From assembly GCA_964407285.1 (NCBI GenBank), contig CAYOVG010000055.1, positions 1 to 24,711 of the forward strand: a DNA stretch of 24,711 bases, in the 5' to 3' direction. Position 1 is the first letter of the stretch, and each line of letters begins with the position of its first letter. The stretch comes from CAYOVG01 sp964407285. GTDB taxonomy: Bacteria; Desulfobacterota; Syntrophobacteria; Syntrophobacterales; Syntrophobacteraceae. A program made the position numbers and the translations under genes. Positions 1-6,427 of the stretch are shown here, piece after piece. The notes under the pieces were generated by a model, which saw only the letters and a program-made list of their open reading frames with translations, had not been told where the DNA came from and did no database searches.

Positions 1-1
1 G

Positions 2-166
2 GGAGCCGAGAGGGTGGTCATGTACAACCTCTCCGCCGGTCAGGGCCCGAGGTTTGCCGAGATCGCCAGAGATATGACGGAAAAAGTAAAAGCACTGGGG
101 CCGAGCCCCATAAAGAAAGCATCAACTCAGGCCTCGGGTGGGCCTACAACGGAGGTAGCTGCATGA
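2..166 (+). CDS. mvhD: MvhD-type hydrogenase/heterodisulfide-reductase iron-sulfur subunit, C-terminal end (5' truncated)
   Basis: Only the last 54 codons lie in the window. They read in frame from base 2 to the TGA at 164-166 and include MYNLSAGQGPRFAEIARDMT and KALGPSP, which match the C-terminal helix region of MvhD/FrhD-type subunits as I know the family. MvhD carries a [2Fe-2S] cluster and passes electrons between a hydrogenase or other donor and HdrA. Its stop overlaps the metV start (ATGA), and the order mvhD–metV–metF is that of the MetVF–HdrABC–MvhD complex known from acetogens such as Moorella. From this I infer that hdrABC lies just upstream of the window. The cysteine ligands are outside the window, so the call rests on the C-terminus and on gene order. 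Confidence 0.75.
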   Translation, partial: GAERVVMYNLSAGQGPRFAEIARDMTEKVKALGPSPIKKASTQASGGPTTEVAA

Positions 167-831
167 TCATCGCCAAATCGAAACCCATAGAGGAGATCAT
201 TAGCACAATACAGGATTTCAAGAAAATCCTGGTGGTCGGCTGTGACGGATGTGTGACCGTGTGTGAAGCGGGCGGCATGAAGGAGACTCAGATCCTCGCC
301 TCGGCTCTGCGGATGTACTTCTGGAAGGAAGGCAAGGACACGGTAGTGGACGAAATGAGCCTCACCCGCCAGTGCGACCGGCCCTACGTGGCCATGCTGG
401 AAGACAAGGTCGGCAACTACGATGCGATCCTGTCCCTGGCCTGCGGCGCGGGCGTGCAGTTCGTGGCCGAAACTTACGCCAAGCCCGTCATCCCGGCCGT
501 GAACACCTGCTTCATCGGCGTGACGGAGGAGAAGGGCCTGTGGACGGAGCGTTGCCAGGCCTGCGGCGACTGCGTTCTGGCCAAGACCGGCGGCATCTGC
601 CCGGTGGCCCGTTGCTCGAAGCGCATGTCCAACGGCCCGTGCGGCGGTTCTGCCGGCGGCAAGTGCGAAGTGGGCAACAAGGAAATCGCCTGTGGCTGGG
701 CACTTATCTACGAGAGACTCAAGGAACTTGGACGGCTCGATCTGTTCGAGCACCCCGTGGAAATCAAGAACTGGGCCAGCAGCCGGGATGGCGGACCCCG
801 TAAGGTTGTTAAGGAGGCGGCACGTATATGA
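163..831 (+). CDS. metV: MetV, cysteine-rich MTHFR C-terminal-domain protein (partner of MetF)
   Basis: The product has 222 residues and is soluble. It contains the cysteine sets expected for the MTHFR_C/MetV family: GCDGCVTVCEAGG near residue 26, CQACGDC near 129 and CPVARCSKRMSNGPCGG near 145, consistent with metal or Fe–S binding. In acetogens MetV is the obligate small subunit of the MetVF methylenetetrahydrofolate reductase and links MetF to an electron carrier or to HdrA–MvhD. The ATG at 163 overlaps the upstream stop as ATGA, and its own TGA (829-831) overlaps the metF ATG (828) in the same way, so all three genes are probably translationally coupled. GGAGG at 151-155 lies 7 nt before the start and serves as ribosome binding site. 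No defects are visible. The family assignment is firm; the direct electron donor is inferred from context. Confidence 0.9.
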   Translation: MIIAKSKPIEEIISTIQDFKKILVVGCDGCVTVCEAGGMKETQILASALRMYFWKEGKDTVVDEMSLTRQCDRPYVAMLEDKVGNYDAILSLACGAGVQFVAETYAKPVIPAVNTCFIGVTEEKGLWTERCQACGDCVLAKTGGICPVARCSKRMSNGPCGGSAGGKCEVGNKEIACGWALIYERLKELGRLDLFEHPVEIKNWASSRDGGPRKVVKEAARI

Positions 832-1757
832 GCACAATGACACCCAGCAGACTTCACAAGATCCTGGCATCCGGCCAGATTGCCGTAACGTCCGAGTGCG
901 GTCCGCCTCGTAGCTGCGACGGCGCCAAGGTGACGGAGAAAGCCGAACTGATCGGCAAGTACGTCGATGCCATCAACGTGACGGACAACCAGACGGCCGT
1001 TGTTCGCCTGGGCAGTCTTGCGGCCTGTATCCGGATCAAGCAGATGGGCTACGAGCCGATCTACCAGATGGTTGCCCGCGACCGCAACCGCATCGCCATG
1101 CAAAGCGACCTGCTGGGCGGGGCGTCGTTCGGGCTCAGCACGATGGTTTGCCTCACCGGCGACCATCAGAGCTTCGGGGACCATCCCACGGCCGCCAACG
1201 TGTTCGACCTCGATTCGACGCAGATGATCCAGATGGTCAAGATGATGCGCGATGACAAGAAGCTCCTGAGCGGCCATGCGATGGATGTGGCCCCCGAGTA
1301 CTTCATCGGGGCCGCCGAGAACCCGTTCGCCGACCCGTTCGACGTCCGCGTATCGCGTCTTGCCAAGAAGATCGAGGCGGGCGTGGATTTCATCCAGACC
1401 CAGTGCATCTACAACATTCCGAAGTTCAAGCAGTGGATGCAGGGTGTGGTGGATCGCGGTCTGCACGAGAAGTGCTACATCCTTGCGGGCCTGACTCCTC
1501 TCAAGACGGTGGGCATGGCCAAGTACATGAAGAACCGCGTGCCCGGCATGGACGTTCCCGATGACATCGTCAAGCGCATGGGCGGCGTTCCGAAGGAGAG
1601 CCAGGCCGAGGAAGGCGTCAAGATCCTGCTGGAGATGATCGAGGACCTGAAGACGGTCAAGGGCGTGGCCGGGTTCCACATCATGGCCATCGAGTGGGAA
1701 GAAAAGGTGCCCGAGATCGTCGAGCGCGCCGGCTTCCTGCCCCGCCCTGTGGTGTAA
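828..1757 (+). CDS. metF: Methylenetetrahydrofolate reductase (MetF)
   Basis: The product has 309 residues, a normal length for the catalytic TIM-barrel MetF/MTHFR family. It reduces 5,10-methylene-H4F to 5-methyl-H4F, the last step of the methyl branch of the Wood–Ljungdahl pathway. Recognisable segments are the N-terminal TSECGPPR, DAINVTDNQTAVVRLGSLAA around residues 45-65, MVCLTGDHQ near 106 and the C-terminal half DFIQTQCIYN, a barrel strand seen in MTHFRs. The start is fixed by the ATGA overlap with metV; AAGGAGG at 810-816 lies 11 nt upstream. A strong hairpin at 1851-1882 follows the gene. In a sulfate reducer or syntroph the enzyme could run oxidatively (acetate or CO2 branch); the direction cannot be read from the sequence. 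Confidence 0.92.
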   Translation: MSTMTPSRLHKILASGQIAVTSECGPPRSCDGAKVTEKAELIGKYVDAINVTDNQTAVVRLGSLAACIRIKQMGYEPIYQMVARDRNRIAMQSDLLGGASFGLSTMVCLTGDHQSFGDHPTAANVFDLDSTQMIQMVKMMRDDKKLLSGHAMDVAPEYFIGAAENPFADPFDVRVSRLAKKIEAGVDFIQTQCIYNIPKFKQWMQGVVDRGLHEKCYILAGLTPLKTVGMAKYMKNRVPGMDVPDDIVKRMGGVPKESQAEEGVKILLEMIEDLKTVKGVAGFHIMAIEWEEKVPEIVERAGFLPRPVV

Positions 1758-1850
1758 GTTGGACGGTCAAGCGGATCAGGCTGATCGGATCACGATCGGG
1801 ACTGTACCCGTATAGCAGTTCGCAGTCGAAAGAGTGCGGGTAAGACGATA

Positions 1851-1882
1851 AAGAGGGAACCGGAAGACTCCGGTTCCCTCTT
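1851..1882 (+). terminator. Hairpin terminator after metF
   Basis: A perfect 14-bp stem, AAGAGGGAACCGGA, pairs with its reverse complement across a 4-nt loop (AGAC). It is followed by ATATTTTGAT, a weak T-rich stretch. It lies 94 nt after the metF stop and between metF (plus) and the convergent VapC-type gene (minus), so it may serve both strands. The AAGAGG end gives CCTCTT on the descending arm, partly supplying the U-rich side. Confidence 0.8.
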
Positions 1883-1933
1883 ATATTTTGATCCGGACTG
1901 TGAACGGTTATAGCAATAATACCCCTACAGGTA

Positions 1934-2329
1934 TTACTCCCTGCTCCAGTCCATTATTTCCAATCCTTCAATTCTTCCAAAATGGTTTTCGTTGTGGGTT
2001 ATCAGGACCAGTTTGTGATTCATTGCTATTCCAGCGATGATGATGTCGATATCGTCAATCGGTCTTCCTTCCCGGCGGAGTTTCGCAAAAATCTCAGCCG
2101 AAATAGTTGTGGATTCCCTGGTCAAAGGCAAGACCATGTTCAGTCCTGCAAATTCCAGAAATGAAGTCAGTTGTTTCCGGGCATCCCTGTGCCTGAGACC
2201 ACTCAGAATCTCGTAGTAGGTGATGATGCTGATACTCATCCTTCCGTGTTCTTGCAGATAATCCCGGAAGCGAGCCTTCACATTGGGGTCATTTCGAAAG
2301 AACATGGACAGGATATCCGTATCAATCAT
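1934..2329 (-). CDS. vapC: VapC-family PIN-domain toxin
   Basis: The product has 131 residues from the ATG at 2329, the typical size of a single PIN-domain RNase. The first acidic residue is in MIDTDILS (D3), the conserved glutamate is in TYYEILSG, and the C-terminal acidic cluster is DDIDIIIAGIA, followed by the usual LVLITHNENHF segment. All expected metal-binding acidic residues are therefore present and the toxin looks intact. The reading frame is open 27 codons further upstream, but MIDTD is the normal PIN N-terminus and its ATG overlaps the stop of the antitoxin gene by 8 nt (ATGATTGA), the classic TA arrangement. VapC toxins cleave tRNA or rRNA; the target here is unknown. It reads toward metF and shares the intergenic hairpin at 1851-1882. 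Confidence 0.9.
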   Translation of the reverse strand: MIDTDILSMFFRNDPNVKARFRDYLQEHGRMSISIITYYEILSGLRHRDARKQLTSFLEFAGLNMVLPLTRESTTISAEIFAKLRREGRPIDDIDIIIAGIAMNHKLVLITHNENHFGRIEGLEIMDWSRE

Positions 2330-2582
2330 CGCAGGCTTCAAGATGCCGCCTCCTTGAAGAATCCTTACGCCGCTCGGCAATTTCTGAATAGAACTGTCCG
2401 AACTCTTCATCCGGCATATCTTGCCAACAACCGGCGAAAGCCATTATCTGTCCGCCTCTTTCCGACGGCGTTTCCGATTGAAGCCTTAGATGCTGGACAA
2501 AATGATAGAGTTCCGGTAGCATGTCCTCCGGAATTGACCTGATTTCCTCGATTAATTTCTTTCGAATAGTGGTTGCCTTCAT
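2322..2582 (-). CDS. vapB: VapB-like antitoxin (DUF2281-type)
   Basis: The product has 86 residues, is charged, and lies immediately upstream of the PIN toxin with an 8-nt overlap. The N-terminal half (TIRKKLIEEIRSIPEDMLPE) is predicted helical, as in DUF2281-type antitoxins. The C-terminal half carries the pattern GCWQDMPDEEFGQFYSEI followed by basic residues (RRKDSSRRR), which in this family is the toxin-neutralising tail. No AbrB or ribbon-helix-helix motif is obvious. The start at 2582 has a modest AGGG about 8 nt upstream. Autoregulation with VapC is expected from the family, but I could not identify a clear operator. The assignment is strong because of the paired PIN gene; the antitoxin subfamily is from memory. 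Confidence 0.8.
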   Translation of the reverse strand: MKATTIRKKLIEEIRSIPEDMLPELYHFVQHLRLQSETPSERGGQIMAFAGCWQDMPDEEFGQFYSEIAERRKDSSRRRHLEACDD

Positions 2583-2684
2583 ACTCGACCCTGTTCTTCC
2601 GATCTTGTATCAGCCAGGAAATGCGCTGCCGGCAAAGGAGCGCACGCTGAAGATGTGTTTAAGAGCAAGGATTCCTTTGGATAT

Positions 2685-2803
2685 CTAGATGCCCGCTATG
2701 TTCAGCACCAAAAGCTGATAGCGGACCAGGAAATCCACGGTGCGTGCTTGTGGGAAAAGACGTCCTTGAAGCATCCGTCATGGGGATTGCTCACTTCCAA
2801 CAT
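2685..2803 (-). pseudogene. Rpn-family (PF04754-like) recombination-promoting nuclease, N-terminal remnant with frameshift
   Basis: Read from the ATG at 2803 on the minus strand, the sequence gives MLEVSNPHDGCFKDVFSHK. The NPHDxxFKxVFS core is the hallmark N-terminus of the Rpn/'putative transposase YhgA-like' PD-(D/E)XK family. The original frame ends soon after at a TGA, but a shift of one base near the HKHA codons continues as ARTVDFLVRYQLLVLN, matching the DFLxxY continuation of the family. That frame ends at the TAG at 2685-2687. The remaining 200 or so residues of the family, including the nuclease core, are missing. A further LALKHIFSV-like stretch on the same strand (about 2645-2675) may be another scrap. 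This is a dead, heavily deleted copy. Confidence 0.55.
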
Positions 2804-3184
2804 ATCGGCATCCCCCGGTAGTACACTATCCCAAGCCCCATGGAAAAACATGGGCTTCTTCGATCTTCCTGCCCGATGCCTCCTTGCAATGATCGAGGCT
2901 AATTCCCCGCACGGACTATTGTTATTAATGTACCTTTACCATCTCGACCTGTCAACTCAGCCGGAGTGGGATTTCCATCAGGCTCAAAACAGGCGAAATG
3001 AAGACCGAGCGCTGCACCACCGCCCCCAATTCGGAAATCCTGACAAAACGCCCCAGGTTTTTCCCTATTTTCACGATAACCAGACAGTTTACAGCCAACT
3101 ATCCAGTTAATGTATTGTGATGGTGGTTGGTTCGCGACTGTGGCCCGCTTGAATCCGGCGATCGGGCTCGGACTGCTGAAAGAA
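2804..3184. other. Intergenic stretch without a recognisable gene
   Basis: These 381 nt have open frames on both strands, but the translations are low in family-like features and show no convincing start or ribosome binding site. I see no tRNA, clear terminator or repeat. The stretch is probably decayed accessory sequence between the Rpn remnant and the Phd-type antitoxin gene. Confidence 0.4.
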
Positions 3185-3427
3185 ATGAGAAATGACAAAG
3201 TGGACATCGAACAGGCCAAAGGGCGCTTTCCGGAGCTTGTCGAGCTTGCCGCCGGTGGTGAAGATGCGGTCATTTCCAAAGACATGCGTCCGATTGTAAG
3301 ACTTACACATGCCACGGGAAAGAAGGAAAAACCTCAATTGGGCAGTGCCAGGGGCTTGATTACACCGGCGAAAGATTTTGATGAGCCTCTCGAAGATCTG
3401 GATACAGGCTATGAAACCCGTTCATAG
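3185..3427 (+). CDS. Phd/YefM-type antitoxin
   Basis: The product has 80 residues from the ATG at 3185, chosen because Phd-fold antitoxins begin a few residues before the IEQAKGRFPELVELAAGGE core seen here. The rest, AVISKDMRPIVRLTHATG, is the second strand pair of the fold, and DFDEPLEDL near the C-terminus is the short toxin-binding motif typical of these antitoxins. The frame is open further 5', but that extension looks unrelated. The downstream neighbour at 3411 overlaps by 17 nt and is not a recognisable PIN, Doc or RelE toxin, so this is either an orphan antitoxin or paired with an uncharacterised partner. The upstream SD is weak (GAAAGAA). Confidence 0.8.
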   Translation: MRNDKVDIEQAKGRFPELVELAAGGEDAVISKDMRPIVRLTHATGKKEKPQLGSARGLITPAKDFDEPLEDLDTGYETRS

Positions 3428-4220
3428 CGATCATATGCGCCTTGACGAACGCAGTCTAGCGTTGCATCGGCTCATTGCCGTGAAGGTGAGAGACAACCCT
3501 GCCTTGCTGGACAAAGCGCGGGACAATTTGCGCCGTTGGCAGGAAGCAGGCAACAGCCCGTCGCATGCGTTAGCGGAGTGGGCGCGGATTATTACAGGCC
3601 CAGTCGATCAAGTCGCGCAATTTCTGGAGGAACGCTCCGAGCGGGCTACCCGCCTGCGCCAGTCCAGCCCCTTTTGCGGTATTCTCACGGAGGCCGAACG
3701 CCGAGCCATTTATGAATCGTACTCAACTCGAACATACAAGGCGCTTCCCGGAGACGGCGAAACTTCCGGCAGGGTGGGAAAGTCGCCTGATCCGGTTATC
3801 GGTGATATCGCAATGGCCGGCTGGAAGGTATTTCTTATTTCTCTGCCTTTGCTCCTCCTCATCGGAGCTTCCGCTGCTTTGGGAAGCGAGACGGTGACGG
3901 TAAACAAGACATCCAATGGGAAAGAAATCCATATCCGATCGGGCGACGTAATCCGGGTCGAACTCGAAGAGTTGGGCGCGGCCGGGTATGTGTGGGAGAT
4001 TCAGGACCTCGACACGGCGCATTTCGAAGTCTTGAGCGAGAAAGCCGCCGAGCGGCAGCGGCAAGAGGGGGCGATGGCCGTAGGTGGTTCCGTGCTCAAA
4101 ATATGGCTGATCAAAGCGAAAGAGGCGGGAGAAGCGGAACTCAGGCTTTACCACCACAGGATTTGGGAAGGCAAGGAAAACCGGGGGGACACGTTTTCCC
4201 TGAAAGTCGAGATTAAATAG
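3411..4220 (+). CDS. Uncharacterised conserved protein read through into a chagasin-like domain
   Basis: The ATG at 3411 overlaps the antitoxin stop by 17 nt. The first ~103 residues form a compact helical protein beginning MKPVHSDHMRLDERSLALHR and ending with ERATRLRQSSPFCGILTEAE and RRAIYESY. I recognise this as a recurring small conserved family but cannot name a function. Such proteins usually end soon after the ESY segment. Here the frame stays open through about 30 unremarkable residues and enters the chagasin-like protein in frame (its own ATG is 3813), giving a 269-residue reading frame. The internal signal peptide argues against a functional fusion; loss of the original stop is more likely. 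A frameshifted copy of the first part lies at 6428-6611, upstream of the second chagasin gene. I am sure of the reading frame and unsure of the real C-terminus. Confidence 0.6.
   Translation: MKPVHSDHMRLDERSLALHRLIAVKVRDNPALLDKARDNLRRWQEAGNSPSHALAEWARIITGPVDQVAQFLEERSERATRLRQSSPFCGILTEAERRAIYESYSTRTYKALPGDGETSGRVGKSPDPVIGDIAMAGWKVFLISLPLLLLIGASAALGSETVTVNKTSNGKEIHIRSGDVIRVELEELGAAGYVWEIQDLDTAHFEVLSEKAAERQRQEGAMAVGGSVLKIWLIKAKEAGEAELRLYHHRIWEGKENRGDTFSLKVEIK
3813..4220 (+). CDS. Chagasin-like cysteine-protease inhibitor (I42 family), copy 1
   Basis: Taken from the internal ATG at 3813, the product has 135 residues. A signal peptide is visible (MAGWK, then a run of hydrophobic residues, ending near ALGSET), followed by a single all-beta I42-like domain. 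RSGDVIRVELEELGAAGYVW matches the first strand pair and the L4-type loop, where family members have N-P-T-T-G-Y; here it is G-A-A-G-Y. The GGSVLKIW and HRIWEGKE segments sit at the other two inhibitory loops. The protein would be exported and inhibit papain-like proteases. Unlike copy 2, the SD here has drifted to TCGGTGAT, so independent initiation is doubtful. About 75 nt are identical to copy 2. The family call is good; the activity is inferred. Confidence 0.65.
   Translation: MAGWKVFLISLPLLLLIGASAALGSETVTVNKTSNGKEIHIRSGDVIRVELEELGAAGYVWEIQDLDTAHFEVLSEKAAERQRQEGAMAVGGSVLKIWLIKAKEAGEAELRLYHHRIWEGKENRGDTFSLKVEIK
3973..4047 (+). repeat. 75-nt block identical to 6779-6853 (copy 1)
   Basis: Within the chagasin-like domain, 75 consecutive bases are identical to 6779-6853 at a constant offset of 2806. 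The identity breaks at a T/C difference at 3972 and a C/A difference at 4048. Flanking parts of the two genes are clearly more diverged, including at third codon positions. Confidence 0.9.
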
Positions 4221-4266
4221 CGTGATAGGGTTCCCGTGCATCCGCTGTTGACCATATTGATTGCTC

Positions 4267-4296
4267 TTTACTCATTCTCAAGCCATAAGGTATGAT
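4267..4296 (+). promoter_or_regulatory. Candidate sigma70 promoter for the IetA-like ATPase
   Basis: TTTACT (4267-4272) and TATGAT (4291-4296) are separated by 18 nt. They lie about 50 nt before the ATPase start and after the end of the chagasin frame. This is a consensus match only. Confidence 0.4.
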
Positions 4297-4348
4297 AACA
4301 GAACAATCCGTGGTTGACTACCATGGTCTCCTTTGGGGGAAACCGGCA

Positions 4349-5347
4349 ATGGCCAGTGCTGAACAACTTAAAGCTCTTCTTAAATCGCATATCGACGGCG
4401 ACGATACGCATTTTTTCTCCGTTGCGATGCAGATTGCCGCCCATGAAGCCAAATTGGGGCACGGCAAACTGGCGGAAGAACTGAGAGCACTGATCGATGC
4501 GGCAAAATCCCGCCAATCGGCGGAGTCTTTTAAGAGAAAAACCATACCCATCAGTTTGCCGCGTGGGGAACTCGCCAATCTGCTGGAGGTTACATACCCG
4601 AAGGCCCGGTTGTCGGACATGATTCTCGACAAGCCCGTTGAGACGAGACTAAAGCGGATTATCAAGGAGCAGCGCAACTTCGCCAAGATCCGTCAGCATG
4701 GGCTTTTCCCCCGCCGAAAGCTTCTGCTCGTCGGGCCGCCGGGTACGGGAAAAACACTGACTGCGTCCGTACTTGCTGGGGAACTCTGCATACCACTGTT
4801 TCTCGTCCGGCTGGATGCGCTCATCACCAAATTTATGGGAGAAACGGCAGCCAAGTTGCGGCAGATTTTCGATGCCGTATCCGAAATCCGCGGCATCTAC
4901 TTTTTCGATGAATTTGACGCGATAGGGTCGCAACGGGGCTTTTCAAATGATGTCGGTGAAATTCGCCGAATTCTCAACAGCTTTCTTCAAATCATAGAGC
5001 AGGACAAATCCAACAGCGTTATTATTGCTGCCACCAATCATCCGGAGCTTCTCGATCATGCCGTATTCCGCCGTTTCGATGATGTCATAGACTATACTCT
5101 GCCGAAGCGCGAACAGGTTATTGCGCTGTTCAGAACCAAAATGGTCAACTTCGAACTGCCCGATGTTGATTGGGATGAACTTGCCGCTATCGGGGAGGGA
5201 CTTAGCTACGCCGATATAGCCCGCGCCGCCGAAGAAACGATCAAAGGCGCGATCATTAGCGATCACGGTACCCTCACGTTAATGGATGTCAAGGAAATGC
5301 TCGAAGAGCGTAAGATGCTGCAAAAACGTCCACCCGCCATCCCGTAG
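4349..5347 (+). CDS. AAA+ ATPase, IetA-like (antitoxin/partner of an S8 peptidase)
   Basis: The product has 332 residues from the ATG at 4349, which has GGGGGA 9 nt upstream; the frame is open 19 codons earlier without a better start. The N-terminal helical region (residues 1-100) is followed by a classic AAA module: Walker A GPPGTGKT near residue 130, Walker B IYFFDEFDAI, sensor 1 IIAATNH and the arginine-finger region VFRRFDDVI, then the small helical lid with GLSYADIARA (sensor 2 region). All ATPase motifs are intact. The following gene, 10 nt downstream, is the N-terminus of an S8 subtilase. The pair matches IetA–IetS of Agrobacterium Ti plasmids (an ATPase/protease toxin–antitoxin that also appears among predicted defence systems). 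Since the protease is truncated here, the ATPase is probably a leftover antitoxin or immunity subunit. Confidence 0.75.
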   Translation: MASAEQLKALLKSHIDGDDTHFFSVAMQIAAHEAKLGHGKLAEELRALIDAAKSRQSAESFKRKTIPISLPRGELANLLEVTYPKARLSDMILDKPVETRLKRIIKEQRNFAKIRQHGLFPRRKLLLVGPPGTGKTLTASVLAGELCIPLFLVRLDALITKFMGETAAKLRQIFDAVSEIRGIYFFDEFDAIGSQRGFSNDVGEIRRILNSFLQIIEQDKSNSVIIAATNHPELLDHAVFRRFDDVIDYTLPKREQVIALFRTKMVNFELPDVDWDELAAIGEGLSYADIARAAEETIKGAIISDHGTLTLMDVKEMLEERKMLQKRPPAIP

Positions 5348-5357
5348 GTGAGCCATT

Positions 5358-5702
5358 ATGGCCGATCGCCATCAGCGTGATGCACGCCGCCATTTAATAC
5401 TGGCCGGGACTTCCCGTACGGAGAGATTTCGCCAGGTTCTTCCTCCCATGGAACGCCCTCCCATTCCTCAACGTAACCGCGAGGCACACGGTCGCGGGTT
5501 GTTGGACAAGATCGGTAATCTCGGAACAAGCGCCGATGAGGCCGGAATACTCCAAGAACATGCAGGACTGGATTCCGGATTTGGACTGCGAATCCAATTC
5601 CGTAGCTTTCCTGATGTAGAACTTGCATTTGAAAGGCTTGCACGGGAATTTTCTTTTTGGTTCTCAATTCTTCAAATTGACTGGAATCAACTTTCTTATT
5701 AG
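5358..5702 (+). pseudogene. IetS-like subtilisin-family (S8) peptidase, truncated to its N-terminus
   Basis: The ATG at 5358 follows the ATPase stop by 10 nt with GGTGAG 6 nt upstream. The start RHLILAGTSRTERFRQ, then PPIPQRNREAHGRGLLDKIG and GLRIQFRSFPDVELAFERLA, corresponds to the conserved N-terminal region of S8 peptidases that accompany IetA-like ATPases, as I remember the family. After LARE, near residue 93, similarity to the family ends and the frame runs about 20 unrelated residues to a stop at 5702. No catalytic Asp, His or Ser motif of a subtilase is visible here or in the next kilobase, so about four-fifths of the protein is missing. This is consistent with a deletion or recombination at the LARE junction. 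Confidence 0.65.
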
Positions 5703-5910
5703 CATGTTCCCGCTGGTTGTTCTTCGAAATGGAGAGCCATGTGATGCACGTCCGGGTCCATTGAACACCGGTATTGCTGTACTGCTTTCATTACCGGTGG
5801 GCGTCACCGGGACGAACTTCATCAACCTCAAACATCACATCCGAACCGGAGGGATGGAACCATGGGAAACCGGGAGTATTCGTTGGGAGATTCGTGAGGA
5901 AGCCGAATGA

Positions 5911-6069
5911 ATGTACGTTTACGAGGGACTCACCTTCAGTGAGATTTACGTGAAGACGGGTGTTTCCGAATCCCGGCCCAAACGATGGGCCGAAGAGGGC
6001 AACTGGGTGGAGCGCGGAAAGGAAGGCCTGAAAGCGCTGAGCGACCTCTACGAGACGATCATGAGTTAG
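5911..6069 (+). CDS. Small helix-turn-helix protein resembling phage small-terminase/DUF1804 N-termini (possible remnant)
   Basis: The 52-codon frame starts at the ATG at 5911 and has GAGGAAG (5896-5902) 8 nt upstream. It reads YVYEGLTFSEIYVKTGVSES, then RPKRWAEEGNWVERGKEG. The pattern (Y-x-E-x-L-T-x-x-E-I … T-G-V-S … R-W-A-E-E-G-x-W) is that of the HTH in small terminase-like or DUF1804 phage proteins. It is shorter than those proteins, and no other phage gene is nearby. It is therefore either a remnant of a prophage or a small DNA-binding protein. No function can be assigned beyond probable DNA binding. Confidence 0.4.
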   Translation: MYVYEGLTFSEIYVKTGVSESRPKRWAEEGNWVERGKEGLKALSDLYETIMS

Positions 6070-6105
6070 TTCAAGGTAGAGTGCATGAACCCGAACCACT
6101 CCGAT

Positions 6106-6129
6106 CATTTCGGCCTAGTGGCCGAAATG
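6106..6129. repeat. Inverted repeat with 10-bp arms
   Basis: CATTTCGGCC and GGCCGAAATG flank the 4-nt loop TAGT. The pairing is perfect. It follows the small HTH frame by 37 nt. No T-run follows on either strand, so it is either a weak hairpin or a protein-binding palindrome. Confidence 0.6.
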
Positions 6130-6427
6130 AATGCATGAAAAGATCTGTGGTCAATCTGCTCGTTATGGGTGGTGTTTTCAGGGATTTTGGGGCCTTCGGA
6201 GACCGAAAACAAGGGTTCAGCACCTCGTAAGAGCGCCACGAACAGCCCATGAAAGCATCGTAAACGTGTCATACGATCCGCATGAATGCTCGGTCTGCGG
6301 GCTCGGAAAGAAAAATTTCAACATGCCGTTTGACGGCCATGTGTCTGAAAGTGCCGAAATGCCTGTAGATAAGAAGAAATTGTCCCATGAAAGCCCCGCC
6401 CTCGGACATTGAGAATGAGGTTTTGTA
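6130..6427. other. Non-coding or decayed stretch
   Basis: Short open frames exist, but none has a family-like translation, good SD or neighbour support. By position this stretch should correspond to the antitoxin region upstream of the copy-1 unit. I could not align a convincing Phd-type antitoxin here, so the duplicated unit seems to begin at about 6428. Confidence 0.35.

Noticed and set aside
2655..3110. Plus-strand 151-codon open frame
   Set aside because: No SD or family-like sequence; the opposite strand carries the Rpn remnant and the rest looks like decayed DNA.
4221..6427. Complete composite transposon or integrated element between the duplicated units
   Set aside because: No transposase, integrase, terminal inverted repeats or target duplications could be found; the flanking similarity is the gene duplication itself.
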